In this document: positions 36,896 through 46,079 of the stretch, piece after piece
Position numbering within the stretch: the first letter of the stretch is position 1
Layout: each line of letters starts with the position of its first letter
Origin: Sulfitobacter faviae
Lineage (GTDB): Bacteria; Pseudomonadota; Alphaproteobacteria; Rhodobacterales; Rhodobacteraceae
Assembly (NCBI RefSeq): GCF_029870955.1
Contig: NZ_PGFQ01000001.1
Location: 1,240,001-1,304,000, forward strand
Length of the DNA stretch: 64,000 bases
Direction of reading: 5' to 3'
The notes under the pieces: model-generated
What the model was told of the DNA's origin: nothing
The model's input: only the letters and a program-made list of their open reading frames with translations
Databases searched by the model: none
Made by a program: the position numbers and the translations under genes

Positions 36896-38472
36896 ATGGC
36901 GAAAATTGCCTATATCCTGCTGTGCCACAAGGATCCGGAGGCCATTATCCGGCAAGCCGAGCGGCTGACCGCGGTGGGCGATTACATGGCGATCCATTTC
37001 GACGCCTCCGCCAGCGCCGAAGACTACGCCCAGATCACCGCGGCCCTGCGCGACAACCCCAACGTCGCCTTCCCGCGCAAACGCATCCGCTGCGGCTGGG
37101 GCGAGTGGTCACTGGTGCAAGCCACGCTCGACACGCTCACCGCCGCGATGGAAGCCTTTCCGCGCGCCACGCATTTCTACCTGCTCTCGGGCGATTGCAT
37201 GGCGATCAAATCCGCCGAATACGCGCATCGGTTCCTTGATGAAAATAACGCGGATTTCATCGAAAGCGTGGATTACTTCGAAAGCGATTGGATCAAGACC
37301 GGCTGGAAAGAAGAGCGGCTGATCTATCGCCATTGGTTCAACGAACGCACGCAGCGCAAACGCTTTTATGCGATGTTCGAGGCGCAAAAGCGTCTCGGCC
37401 TGACCCGCAAGATCCCTGCCGACCTTCAGGTGCAGATCGGCAGCCAATGGTGGTGCCTGCGCCGCCGCACCGTCGAGGCGCTGATGGCATTCAGCCGCGA
37501 ACGCCCCGATGTCATCCGCTTTTTTCGCAGCACGTGGATCCCGGATGAGACCTTCTTTCAAACCCTCGTGCGCCACCTCGTCCCCGAAGGCGAAATCGCC
37601 AACCGGAGCCTGACCTTCCTGCTGTTTTCCGACTACGGCATGCCGGTCACCTTCTACAATGACCACTATGACCTGCTGCTCGGCCAGAACCACCTCTTCG
37701 CCCGCAAAATCAGCCCCGAGGCACTGGACCTCAAACGCCGCCTCGGCCTGCTCTACGCCGCGCAAGGCGTGCCTTTCCAGATCAGCGACGAAGGCCGCAA
37801 CCTATTCGAATTTCTCACCGCGCGCGGCCGCATTGGCCGCCGTTTCGCCCCCCGCTTTTGGGAGAGGGAATCCAGCCTTGGCCGCGAACGTGAACTGCTG
37901 ATCATCATCGCCAAGAAATGGCATGTGGCAAAACGGCTCGTCGGACGGATACGCCAGCAAACCGGCCTCCCGGCGGTGGATTTCCTCTTCAACGAAGAAG
38001 ACACCCCCTGCCCGATCTCGGCGGCATTCAAACCACGCTGGAAAAACGCACCCGCCACCGCCGCGCCCTGATGAGGATGCTCTACGACTACTACGACAGC
38101 ACGCGGCTGATCGTCTGCATCGACACGTCGAACCTCGACCTGCTCCGCGATTTCGCCTCGGATCGCGCGCAGGTGCGCATGCTCGAAGTCGAATGCAAAC
38201 TGACCGACGCCTATCTCAGCGGCCACGCGCGGCGCATCGGCCTGAGCGGCGCGCAAACATCGCAAGAAAACCTGTCCCGCCTGCTCCCCACGATCCGCGG
38301 GAACATGCTGCATGAGGTCGACCAAATCCGCGACGCCCAATTCGCAAACTACAGCCGCCTCTCCGAATACGCCGCCCCCGAAACCAACGCCGCAGCCCTC
38401 GCCTACTTCCTCAAGGTGACCGAAGGCGAGGCCCGCGCGATCGTCCAGCCCGCAGGCCTCTTCGCAGATTAG
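36896..38472 (+). CDS. GT14-type (beta-1,6-N-acetylglucosaminyltransferase-like) protein, single frameshift
   Basis: A restored protein of about 525 residues: N-terminal core-2/I-branching-like glycosyltransferase (MAKIAYILLCHKDPEAI, HFDASAS, RCGWGEWSLVQATLDTL, LLSGDCMAIKS, GSQWWCLRR, WIPDETFFQTLV), then a C-terminal extension with LMRMLYDYYDSTRLIVCID. The frame breaks at the C run 38004-38008; one more C joins EEDTP to LPDLGGIQTTLEKRTR. The extension is typical of Roseobacter-group homologues (DUF5928-type, from memory). Neither a signal nor membrane segment is visible. Divergent partner is the sulfotransferase; joint surface-glycan work is inferred. Confidence 0.8.
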
Positions 38473-38571
38473 CGCCGCCCGCCCCTACCGTCTGGAACAG
38501 CCCTCCGCGCCAAGCGTTGAACCAAGAACGCCGCCCCGCGGCCCGACGCACCACAACGCAAGAGGTTTTCC

Positions 38572-39084
38572 ATGACACGTAAGTTCACCGCCCTCGCCAC
38601 ATCGCTCCTGCTCGCCCCCGCAGCCCTCTTCGCGCAAGAGACCGCCCCCGAGGCCGAGCGCATCAGCATGTCCCAAGCCATCAAATCCGCACAAAGCAGC
38701 ATCGATGGCGGCGTGCTGGAAGCCGAAATCGAAACCGAAGGCGACGCGCTGGTCTATGAGATCGACCTGGTCCGCGGCGAATCCGTGTACGAAGTCACCG
38801 TCAATGCCGCCACCGGCGATGTAATGAAGCAGTCCGAAGAGCAACTCACCAGCTTCCTCAGCGGCCTCTTCCAAGAGGACGAATTGCGCGCCGCTGGCAC
38901 GGCCCGCGATGTGCTGATGACCGCACTGACCGAGCTGGAAGGCCAAGACGGCACATGGATCGAGGAAGTCTCGCTCGACGATGAAGATGACCGCATGGTT
39001 TATGAAGTCGAACTGACCGACGCCACCGGCGAACGCGAGCTGCTGATCGACGCCACCACCGGCGAAATCACCCCCGACGACTGA
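38572..39084 (+). CDS. PepSY domain-containing exported protein
   Basis: A 170-residue periplasmic protein with a clear signal (MTRKFTALATSLLLAPAALFAQ) and two PepSY-like repeats: ISMSQAIKSAQSSIDGGVLEAEIE..YEIDLVRG..VTVNAATGDVM and a second at residues about 105-168 ending ELLIDATTGEITPDD. Strongly acidic. PepSY domains often restrain secreted proteases or act in cell-surface signalling; no protease is adjacent. Followed by a strong terminator. Confidence 0.85.
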   Translation: MTRKFTALATSLLLAPAALFAQETAPEAERISMSQAIKSAQSSIDGGVLEAEIETEGDALVYEIDLVRGESVYEVTVNAATGDVMKQSEEQLTSFLSGLFQEDELRAAGTARDVLMTALTELEGQDGTWIEEVSLDDEDDRMVYEVELTDATGERELLIDATTGEITPDD

Positions 39085-39095
39085 CCCCAGCCAAA

Positions 39096-39122
39096 GGTGC
39101 GGCCGCCTCTACCGGCCGCACC
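39096..39122 (+). terminator. strong hairpin terminator after the PepSY gene
   Basis: GGTGCGGCCG, a seven-base CCTCTAC loop and its exact complement, ten pairs, 11 bases after the stop. It lies between two convergent genes and probably serves both; the bases that follow are C/T-rich. Confidence 0.65.
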
Positions 39123-39129
39123 CCCTATC

Positions 39130-39150
39130 TTCATCCTTTCTCAAATACCC
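39130..39150 (+). repeat. copy 1 of a 21-bp intergenic repeat (TTCATCC...AAATACCC)
   Basis: Identical in all 21 bases and in orientation to 61484-61504. Read on the minus strand it encodes the final RVFEKG and stop of the antiporter gene. Confidence 0.75.
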
Positions 39151-41703
39151 TGCACCACACCGGCCCCAAACGCTCCACCAGCGTTTGACGCGCCGAGCTA
39201 CCCCGCCCGCCCGAGACCAGATCCACCGGATCGATCCCGCGCTTCTCCGCACTGGCACGCACCGCCTCGCGCAGGGCCGCGCTTCGTTCTAGCAGGCGGC
39301 GGAACCGGTCTTCGTCCAGAACCAAAAGCGTGGTCGGCGCGATGGCGCGCACATCTACCCGACGGACGCGGTTCGTCAGGATGGCCATCTGGCCGAACAT
39401 CTCCCCCGCCCCAATCGCCAAGTCTGGCCCGCGCTTTCCAATTCGACCGCACCCGAGGCGATGAAAAACACGCTGCGCGCCGGGCTTTCCTTGCGCAAAA
39501 CCACGTCGCCGATATCGACATAGCGGGTCTTGAGCGCCCGGCTCAGCCGTTTGAGCGCGCCCTCCTCTAGATCCGCAAACAGCGGAAACTGTTCGATGAA
39601 AGCGCCGCGCCGCACGGCAAGGTCAAGCCCCGGGCGCCCCTCTGCCGCGGTGCGCCGGGTCGCCAGTTCCTGCATCAAGGCGGTATAGACTTCGGCCCCA
39701 AAAAGACCGTCTTCGCGCATCAATGTATATTCGCGTTCTTCCAAACGCAGTGCCGTGCGGCGGATGAAACGCCGTTCCAACTCCTCAGCATAGCCGGGAT
39801 ACTGCAAGCGCAGCCCCTCCAGCGCGGTCTCAATCCCTTCGATACGGCGCGCCAACAGGTCGTGCAGCAATTCCGCCACCCGCCGCCCGTGGATCCGGCG
39901 AATGCGGCCATCGATGAAAGTGCCCAGATCCCGCAGGATCAACCGTTGCGACAGCAGCATTTCAAAGCGGTCCGCCGTCATCCGCGCCAGCGGCCCCGAC
40001 ACGCCGTAGCGCCCGTGCAGCACTGCCGCTGCGCGAAATGTGCGGCCATAGGCCACGCTGCGCCGGGCCGCGCGTTGATAGCCGCTGCGCCCTTGGGTCC
40101 GCGCCCCTTCGATCAGCCGGTCCGCATCCGAAAGCACCAGATCGGCCATCCGGGCCGAGATCGTCCGCTCGCGCACCCGTGCAAGGATCGTGTCACGCTC
40201 ATGCCCCGCCAGCGCGATCAGCCCAAGGGCGATCCGGTCGCGGTCGAGGATATCGGTCGCCTCCTCCGCGGTTTTGACCGCTGTCTCAAGCCGTTCGCCA
40301 AACCGTTTCGCCTCGGAGCGCACGATGTCGCGGTTCAGGTCGTAATTCTCGGTCGTTTGGGCCACGTCTTCGCGCACGGTCTGCAAGGCCACGGCGATGA
40401 CCTGACGCGACAGCGCGTGATCGATGGGCGAGAGTTGATCGAGCCCCAACCGCCCGATGATCCAACGCAGCGTCGTACCCTGGGCCAGCAGGGTGAAGAG
40501 CGTGAAGCCGGTGGCCAAGATACCCACGATCCGCTGAATGTCATCCGGCACCCGCACGCTTTCCGTCACCGCCAGCGCCAGCGCCAGCGTGACCGCTCCG
40601 CGCAAACCGCCCCAGAGGATCGCCACCCGGTAGGGCCGCTCGACCGCAGGCGAAAGCTTCGCCGCCGTCAATAGGGGCAGCAGGCCGAAAAGGATCACCG
40701 CGCGGGCGAAAATGGCGGCCACCACGACCACGGCGATAAGAAAGAAATCCTCCAGCCGGACTTCCTCAAGCAGCCGCGGGATCAGCAGGGCGGCGAGGAT
40801 AAAGATGAGCGCCCCGGCCCAATGGGCCAGCACGTCCCAAAGCTCGCGCAGGTTGGTCAACGCCTGTGGCGGCAGCCGCCCCGGCGCGGTGAGGTTCAGC
40901 GTCAACCCCGCCGCCACCACAGCGATCACCCCCGAAGCGCCGACGCTTTGCTCGGCCACGATATAGGCCAGATAAGGCAGCGCGACCGAGATCGACTGTT
41001 GCGCCAATTCATGCCGCGCAAACAGCGCCATGACCCAAACCGCGATCCGCGCGCCCAGCCAGCCCACCAGCGCCCCACCTGCGATCAGCATTGGGAATTG
41101 CGCAAGCGCACTGCCCAGTTCCGGGTCGGGAATGCCCAGCATGACATAGCCCATGAACAGGCCGAAAAGCGCGATGGCGGCGGCATCGTTCAGCAGGCTT
41201 TCGCCTTCGATGATCCGCGCAAGCCGCCGCGGGGCCGAGATCGACCGAAAGATCGAGACCACCGCCGATGGGTCCGTGGTCGAGACGATGGCCCCGATCA
41301 GCAGACAGGCCGCCAGCGGGATCGCACTGACCCAGAAAAGCGCGTAGCCGATGCTGACCGTCGCCACCACCACGGCCACGACCGCCAGCACCAGAATGGG
41401 CACCCAATCGTCGACCATGCGGCGCAGGTTCATTCCCAATGTCGCCTGAAACAACAGCGTCGGCAGGAAGACGTATAGAAAGACGTTCGACCGGATCGGC
41501 AGCCCCAGAATGGCCGCCGCCACCGGGTTTAGCGCATCCGTCAGATCGGTCCGCAGGAAAAAGGTCGCCGAGACCCCGATCAGGATGCCCAGCACCGCAA
41601 GGATCACGCTGTAGGGCAGTTGCAACCGCGCCGCCAAAGGCTCGGCCAAGCCGATAACGACAAAGAGCGACGCAATGACCGTGGTGACGAGGATGATGTC
41701 CAT
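39131..41703 (-). CDS. CPA1-type Na+/H+ antiporter with C-terminal cyclic-nucleotide-binding domain, single frameshift
   Basis: A restored protein of 857 residues with the plan of SOS1-like antiporters: twelve-helix Na+/H+ exchanger domain (residues about 1-420, with STTDPSAVVSIFRS and GESLLNDAAAIALF, the site acidic residues), a long Arg-rich cytosolic region (430-720), and a cNMP-binding domain (EQFPLFADLEEGALKRLSRAL..VLRKESPARSVFFIASGAVEL). The cNMP domain is cut by a lost C in the run 39409-39412; restoring it gives LGAGEMFGQMAIL. It should exchange Na+ for H+ across the inner membrane, suiting marine life; the C-terminal part likely gates it. Confidence 0.86.
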
Positions 41704-41779
41704 ATAGGATGGAATACCAGAATTTAGCTGAATGCGGGGCGCTTCTTGCCCCGCTCAGCGCCTGCAGTTCGTGGTGAGG

Positions 41780-42409
41780 TTATTTCCGCGCGCGCCGTTC
41801 GGCCCGCCAGCGGGCAAAGCGGCCCCGCCGCGCGGCGATGTCATCCTCGATCGCCTCGATCTTGGGGTCCAGCCGCGCCCGGCGGAACCGCCGCCAGCGC
41901 ACCCAGATCGCATAGAAGAGTGCCGCGGCGAGGGTCAGCACGATGATGGTCACGAGGGGGATGCCCTTGCTCGCCTCCGGCCCCTCGACCGGGCGGAGCG
42001 AGATGGCATTGGGGTAGATCGACAACAGTTCACTGCGCCAGCCATAGTGTTTCAGCGCGTAATACTGCGGCGCGCCGGTGGTGCTGCGGGCATCGGCTGC
42101 CTCGGCCTGAAGGTTGGCGGTGTCGAACTTGAAATAGGGCGGCCAGCCCCAGCCGGTGTCTTCGTTGCGGTAGACCATGACATCGCCCTTGGCCCGGCGG
42201 GTCTGGATGAAAAAGACATCGCGGTTGACCGCCTGCCCCGCGCTATCAGTCGATGAGCCGGACCAGAAGATCGAGTTGTTGCCGAAGTCGATCCGCTTTT
42301 CATAGGTGTCCGTGACGCGGACGATATCGGTCTGCGGCAGGGTATAGTGGAAGAACGCCCCCACCAGCACCCAGACGGTCACCCAGAACACCCATTTAAC
42401 GATTCTCAT
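41780..42409 (-). CDS. DUF1523 family membrane protein
   Basis: A 209-residue protein with one N-terminal hydrophobic helix (WVFWVTVWVLVGAFFHYTLP), a periplasmic middle of about 120 residues with RVTDTYEKRIDFG and FKFDTANLQAEA, a second helix near residue 155 (LVTIIVLTLAAALFYAIWV) and a very basic C-terminus. This is the layout of DUF1523, common in Rhodobacteraceae and of unknown function. It sits between the antiporter gene (76 bases on) and a hydrolase upstream, all on the same strand. Confidence 0.8.
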   Translation of the reverse strand: MRIVKWVFWVTVWVLVGAFFHYTLPQTDIVRVTDTYEKRIDFGNNSIFWSGSSTDSAGQAVNRDVFFIQTRRAKGDVMVYRNEDTGWGWPPYFKFDTANLQAEAADARSTTGAPQYYALKHYGWRSELLSIYPNAISLRPVEGPEASKGIPLVTIIVLTLAAALFYAIWVRWRRFRRARLDPKIEAIEDDIAARRGRFARWRAERRARK

Positions 42410-42482
42410 CTTCGGCCCTTTCCATTAGGTCGCGCGGCCGGACAGGGGCCTTTGCCCTTCTGACATAGTGTTTCCGCGGCAC

Positions 42483-42526
42483 TGCGGCAAATGCCTTACG
42501 CGCATTAACACGCGACATTTGCCGCA
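42483..42526 (-). repeat. 11-bp inverted repeat TGCGGCAAATG / CATTTGCCGCA
   Basis: Perfect 11-base arms with a 22-base spacer that itself contains CGCG/CGCG, between the hydrolase stop (42538) and the DUF1523 start (42409). It could be a 3' hairpin of the hydrolase transcript or a regulatory site for DUF1523. No T-run follows. Confidence 0.5.
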
Positions 42527-42537
42527 AAATGCGGGCC

Positions 42538-43326
42538 TTAGCTGCCCAGCAGCGCTTTGGTCAGGTCGCTGTCCGGCTCTGACAGCGGATCGATCACGTC
42601 GAAATGGTGCTTGCCCTCGGCCACCACATGTTTCGCGCCCCAACTGCGGGCGAAATTCTCGGCCTGTTCGAGGAAGACGGGCCGCTCCGCCGCGCCGACC
42701 CAAACGGTCACATCCACACCATGGGGCGGGGTCATCTTGATCGGGCTTTCAGCGGCGGCTTCGGCCTCATCCAGCCGCAAAATGTCGTTCATTTCGGTTT
42801 GCAACAAGGGCGCCAGATCAGCCACGGGGGAGATCGGCACGATCCGCGTGATCCGGTCGCGCACCTCGGCCCCCAGCAGCAGCGGGTCGGTCATGCGGGC
42901 CACCAAATGCCCACCCGCCGAATGGCCCGACAGCACGATGGTGCCCTGCGTGCGGTTCGCCACTTCGGTCAGCGCCGCGGCGATTTGGGTGGAAATCTCG
43001 GAAATGCGCACATCGGGGCAGAGGTCATAGGACGGCACCGCCACGGCATAGCCCCGCGCCAGCGGACCGGCGGCCAGATGCGACCAATAGCTCTTGTCGA
43101 AAGCCTTCCAATAGCCGCCATGCACGAAGACCGCCGTGCCGCGCGAGACACCCTCGGGCTGGAAAAAGTCGAACTTTTGACGGTCCGAAGGGCCATAGCG
43201 CACGTTAAGCTGCGCCCGCGCCCCCAATGACGCGCGGAATGCCTCTGCCTCCTTTTCCCAGCGGGGCGGAAAGCCGTCGGCCCCGTCGATATAGGCAGCG
43301 TTTGCATAGGCGTCATCTAGCATCAT
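42538..43326 (-). CDS. alpha/beta hydrolase, kynurenine formamidase-like
   Basis: A 262-residue serine hydrolase. The oxyanion motif is VFVHGGYWKAFD near residue 68 and the nucleophile elbow LSGHSAGGHLVAR near residue 133; candidate Asp and His follow in VTVWVGAAERP and GKHHFDVID. The HGGYW form is typical of arylformamidases, which open N-formylkynurenine in tryptophan breakdown, but carboxylesterases of the BD-FAE group share it. No kynurenine genes are nearby, so specificity is open. Divergent from gabD. Confidence 0.78.
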   Translation of the reverse strand: MMLDDAYANAAYIDGADGFPPRWEKEAEAFRASLGARAQLNVRYGPSDRQKFDFFQPEGVSRGTAVFVHGGYWKAFDKSYWSHLAAGPLARGYAVAVPSYDLCPDVRISEISTQIAAALTEVANRTQGTIVLSGHSAGGHLVARMTDPLLLGAEVRDRITRIVPISPVADLAPLLQTEMNDILRLDEAEAAAESPIKMTPPHGVDVTVWVGAAERPVFLEQAENFARSWGAKHVVAEGKHHFDVIDPLSEPDSDLTKALLGS

Positions 43327-43345
43327 TTGGGTCTCCCACCCCGGA

Positions 43346-43355
43346 TTTGATCAAA
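43346..43355. promoter_or_regulatory. palindrome TTTGATCAAA between divergent hydrolase and gabD
   Basis: A perfect ten-base palindrome 20 bases from the hydrolase start and 62 bases upstream of gabD. Its place in a 91-base divergent gap fits an operator, but a site of this length can occur by chance. Confidence 0.25.
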
Positions 43356-43417
43356 CTTAACTGGACAATCATACTCGTTGTTGCTTTGGAGGCTATAGAG
43401 AATAGCGGAGAGATGAC

Positions 43418-44893
43418 ATGACTGATGCTAAGACGGATCTGAAATCACTGCTGAAAGACCCCAGCCTGCTTGAAACCCGCGCCTATATCGGCGGCCAATG
43501 GGTCGAAGGCGACGACGGTACATTTGACGTGACCAATCCCGCGCGGGGCGATGTCATCGCACAGGTCGCCGACCTTAGCCGCGCGCAGGTCGCGGGCGCG
43601 ATTGCCCAAGCCGAGAAGGCGCAGAAGGACTGGGCCGCTTGGACTGGCAAGGAACGCGCCGCCGTGTTGCGCAAATGGTTCGACCTGATGATGGAGAACC
43701 AAGACGATCTGGGCACCATCCTCACTGCCGAACAGGGCAAGCCGCTGGCCGAAGCCAAGGGCGAGATCGCCTATGGCGCGTCCTTCATCGAATTCTTTGG
43801 CGAAGAGGCCAAGCGCGTCTACGGCGAGATGATCCCCGGCCACCAGCGCGACAAACGCATCATGGTGATGAAGCAACCCATCGGCGTCGCGGCCTCGATC
43901 ACGCCGTGGAACTTCCCCAACGCGATGATCACCCGCAAGGCGGCCCCCGCGCTGGCGGCGGGCTGTTCGTTTGTGGCGCGTCCGGCGGCGGAGACGCCGC
44001 TGTCGGCCATCGTCATGGGCGTGCTCGCGGAACGCGCAGGGATCCCGGCGGGCGTGTTCAACGTGGTGCCGTCCTCCTCCTCCTCCGCCGTGGGCAAGGA
44101 GTTCTGCGAGAACCCGGCGGTGCGCAAGCTGACCTTCACCGGCTCAACCGAGGTCGGGCGCATCTTGCTGAAACAGGCCGCCGATCAGGTGATGAAATGC
44201 TCAATGGAACTGGGCGGCAACGCGCCCTTCATCGTCTTCGACGACGCCGATCTCGACGCGGCGGTCGAGGGCGCGATCATGTGCAAGTTCCGCAACAACG
44301 GCCAGACCTGCGTCTGCGCGAACCGGATCTACGTGCAGGCGGGCGTCTATGACGCCTTCGCGGCCAAGCTGAAGGACCGCGTGAGCCAGATGAAGGTCGG
44401 CGACGGCCTCGAAGAGGGCACCGATCTGGGCCCGCTCATCAACCCCGAAGCCTCGGACAAAGTGCAAGAGCATATCAAGGATGCGGTCGACAACGGCGCG
44501 GAAATCATTCTGGGCAACGCCAAGGACGACATGGGCGGCAACTTCTTCGGGCCCACCATCGTGACCGGCGTGACGCAGGATATGAAAGTCGCCAAGGAAG
44601 AGACATTCGGCCCCCTCGCGCCGCTCTTCAAGTTCGAGGATGTGGATGACGTGATCGCCATGGCCAACGACACGATCTTCGGCCTTGCCTCCTATTTCTA
44701 CGCCAAGGACCTCAGCCGCGTCTACAAGGTGGCCGAGGCGCTGGAATATGGCATCGTCGGCGTCAACACCGGCATCATCTCGACCGAGCTTGCGCCCTTT
44801 GGCGGGGTCAAGCAATCCGGCCTTGGGCGCGAAGGATCGCACCACGGAATCGAAGACTATCTTGAGATGAAATACGTCTGCCTGTCGGTCTAA
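43418..44893 (+). CDS. gabD: NAD(P)-dependent succinate-semialdehyde dehydrogenase
   Basis: A 491-residue aldehyde dehydrogenase that oxidises succinate semialdehyde to succinate in 4-aminobutyrate breakdown. Seen: TPWNFPNAMITRKAAPALAAG (cofactor site), the general-base Glu in MELGGNAPFIVF, the nucleophile in NNGQTCVCANRIYV, and the SSADH-type ending VKQSGLGREGSHHGIEDYLEMKY. An unusual Ser-run (VVPSSSSSAVG) replaces the more usual Thr-Gly stretch before residue 225. No gabT is adjacent. Related semialdehyde dehydrogenases are possible, but the C-terminal signature favours SSADH. A clear terminator follows. Confidence 0.9.
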   Translation: MTDAKTDLKSLLKDPSLLETRAYIGGQWVEGDDGTFDVTNPARGDVIAQVADLSRAQVAGAIAQAEKAQKDWAAWTGKERAAVLRKWFDLMMENQDDLGTILTAEQGKPLAEAKGEIAYGASFIEFFGEEAKRVYGEMIPGHQRDKRIMVMKQPIGVAASITPWNFPNAMITRKAAPALAAGCSFVARPAAETPLSAIVMGVLAERAGIPAGVFNVVPSSSSSAVGKEFCENPAVRKLTFTGSTEVGRILLKQAADQVMKCSMELGGNAPFIVFDDADLDAAVEGAIMCKFRNNGQTCVCANRIYVQAGVYDAFAAKLKDRVSQMKVGDGLEEGTDLGPLINPEASDKVQEHIKDAVDNGAEIILGNAKDDMGGNFFGPTIVTGVTQDMKVAKEETFGPLAPLFKFEDVDDVIAMANDTIFGLASYFYAKDLSRVYKVAEALEYGIVGVNTGIISTELAPFGGVKQSGLGREGSHHGIEDYLEMKYVCLSV

Positions 44894-44912
44894 GCACCGG
44901 CGGAAGTTAAAG

Positions 44913-44942
44913 AAACGGGGCGTGCCATGGCGCGCCCCGTTT
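44913..44942 (+). terminator. rho-independent terminator after gabD
   Basis: AAACGGGGCG pairs perfectly with CGCCCCGTTT, ending in TTTT; the ten-base centre TGCCATGGCG pairs further. It starts 20 bases after the gabD stop and also lies just beyond the convergent DUF6525 stop. Confidence 0.8.
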
Positions 44943-44951
44943 TGCATCGGG

Positions 44952-45209
44952 CTATTGCGTCAGCCGGTCCTGTGCCAGCATCCGGCGCTCCGCCCGCGAA
45001 AGATGCGAGATCGCTTGCGCGACATCACCTTCGCAACGCTGCAACGCCCGACACCACAGCCGATGTGCCGAACGGGGCGACCACGGCAGCGCCGCCTGCG
45101 CCAGCCATGCCCGCAGGGGCGGCGGCAGTTGGTCAAAGGCCGCCATCGGGTTCCCCTGACGCCGCCGCTGTTTCAGCCCGCTGCGCAGGTTTCGCTTTTT
45201 GCCAGTCAT
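44952..45209 (-). CDS. DUF6525 family protein
   Basis: An 85-residue basic protein (start MTGKKRNLRSGLKQRRRQGN) with a Trp- and Leu-rich middle (LRAWLAQAALPWSPRSAHRLW) and a single Cys region RALQRCEGD. It matches the small DUF6525 proteins I know from Rhodobacteraceae genomes; no function is established. It starts 14 bases after the zinT stop and is probably co-transcribed with it. Confidence 0.7.
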   Translation of the reverse strand: MTGKKRNLRSGLKQRRRQGNPMAAFDQLPPPLRAWLAQAALPWSPRSAHRLWCRALQRCEGDVAQAISHLSRAERRMLAQDRLTQ

Positions 45210-45223
45210 GCCGCGGGCCGCCC

Positions 45224-45898
45224 TTAATGCGCCTGCATATCCGCCGCGATCTCAGACGCGCTCAGCTCGGCGGGGAAATAGGTCGGCCAGTTGGTCAGTT
45301 CCTTCAACACCTCGGCGCGGTCATCGCCCCAGTAGAGGTGATAGTGATCGGCCTTTTGCGGCGCGATGATATGGTCGCTGAATTGGATATATTCCGGCGC
45401 TTCGGCATCGCCGCCCTCTTTGGCAAAGACATAGCGCACGCCGCGGTTGCCCTTCTTGTAGGTGAGCACCTCATAGCCATCGCTGACATAGCGCCCCTGC
45501 ACCGGATCACCGTCCCGGAAGAAGGTCACGGCATTGCCGTCGATGGTGATGCGGTCCACATCGGTGGCATAGCCGACCTCGTAATAGGCCTTGTACTCCG
45601 CCGCCGTCTTGTCGCCGTGCTCGGCCTTGTGTTGCATCACCGCGTCCAGCGCGCCCTGCTGCAACAGCGGGTAGACCGATTGCCAGTCGCCCGCCCAATC
45701 CGACAAGGGCCGATCCTTGATCTGCGCGTCGTCAAAGTAGCCTTTGTAGATGTCGTTCTGGTCGTGGGCGTGGTCATGCGCATGGGAATGATCGTGGTCA
45801 TGCGATGCCTCTTTCGTCTCGGCCACGACCGGGGCCGAAAGGGCAAGGCCCGCGCTGAGCGTCAGGAAGAATAGCGGGGATGCGGATGTTTGGGGCAT
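45224..45898 (-). CDS. zinT: ZinT-like zinc-binding periplasmic protein
   Basis: A 224-residue exported protein with a Sec signal (..LSAGLALSAPVVAETK), a His/Asp-rich stretch (HDHDHSHAHDHAHDQND, residues about 33-49) and a ZinT/YodA domain: DIYKGYFDD, DRPLSDWAGDWQSVYPLL, FFRDGDPVQGRY and the metal-site SDHIIAPQKADHYHLYWGDD. ZinT delivers or buffers zinc in the periplasm, usually for ZnuABC, and is induced by zinc lack. A Zur-like box lies 39 bases upstream. DUF6525 follows. Confidence 0.93.
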   Translation of the reverse strand: MPQTSASPLFFLTLSAGLALSAPVVAETKEASHDHDHSHAHDHAHDQNDIYKGYFDDAQIKDRPLSDWAGDWQSVYPLLQQGALDAVMQHKAEHGDKTAAEYKAYYEVGYATDVDRITIDGNAVTFFRDGDPVQGRYVSDGYEVLTYKKGNRGVRYVFAKEGGDAEAPEYIQFSDHIIAPQKADHYHLYWGDDRAEVLKELTNWPTYFPAELSASEIAADMQAH

Positions 45899-45936
45899 GT
45901 CGTTCTCCGTGGTTTGGCCTGCGTCATGATTCGATA

Positions 45937-45951
45937 TGTTATATCATAACT
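45937..45951 (-). promoter_or_regulatory. Zur-like operator upstream of zinT
   Basis: TGTTATATCATAACT contains GTTAT, a three-base ATC spacer and ATAAC, the AT-rich inverted repeat typical of alphaproteobacterial Zur sites (TGTTAT-N3-ATAACA). It lies 39 bases upstream of zinT in otherwise GC-rich sequence. Confidence 0.65.
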
Positions 45952-46010
45952 AGCGCGGAGTAGCCTTGTCCCGGAGAGTTTGCAACCCGATGGCCGCCAG
46001 CCCGAACACG

Positions 46011-46041
46011 AAAAAGCCGACAGCACTTTCATGCTGCCGGC
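46011..46041 (-). terminator. rho-independent terminator after the acidic exported protein gene
   Basis: On the minus strand, GCCGGCAGCA, a TGAAAG loop and TGCTGTCGGC (one G-T pair) are followed by TTTTT. It begins 38 bases after the stop at 46080. Confidence 0.75.
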
Positions 46042-46079
46042 CTTCGGGCGGGGAGAGATACGCCCTAGGGTGACCCGTC

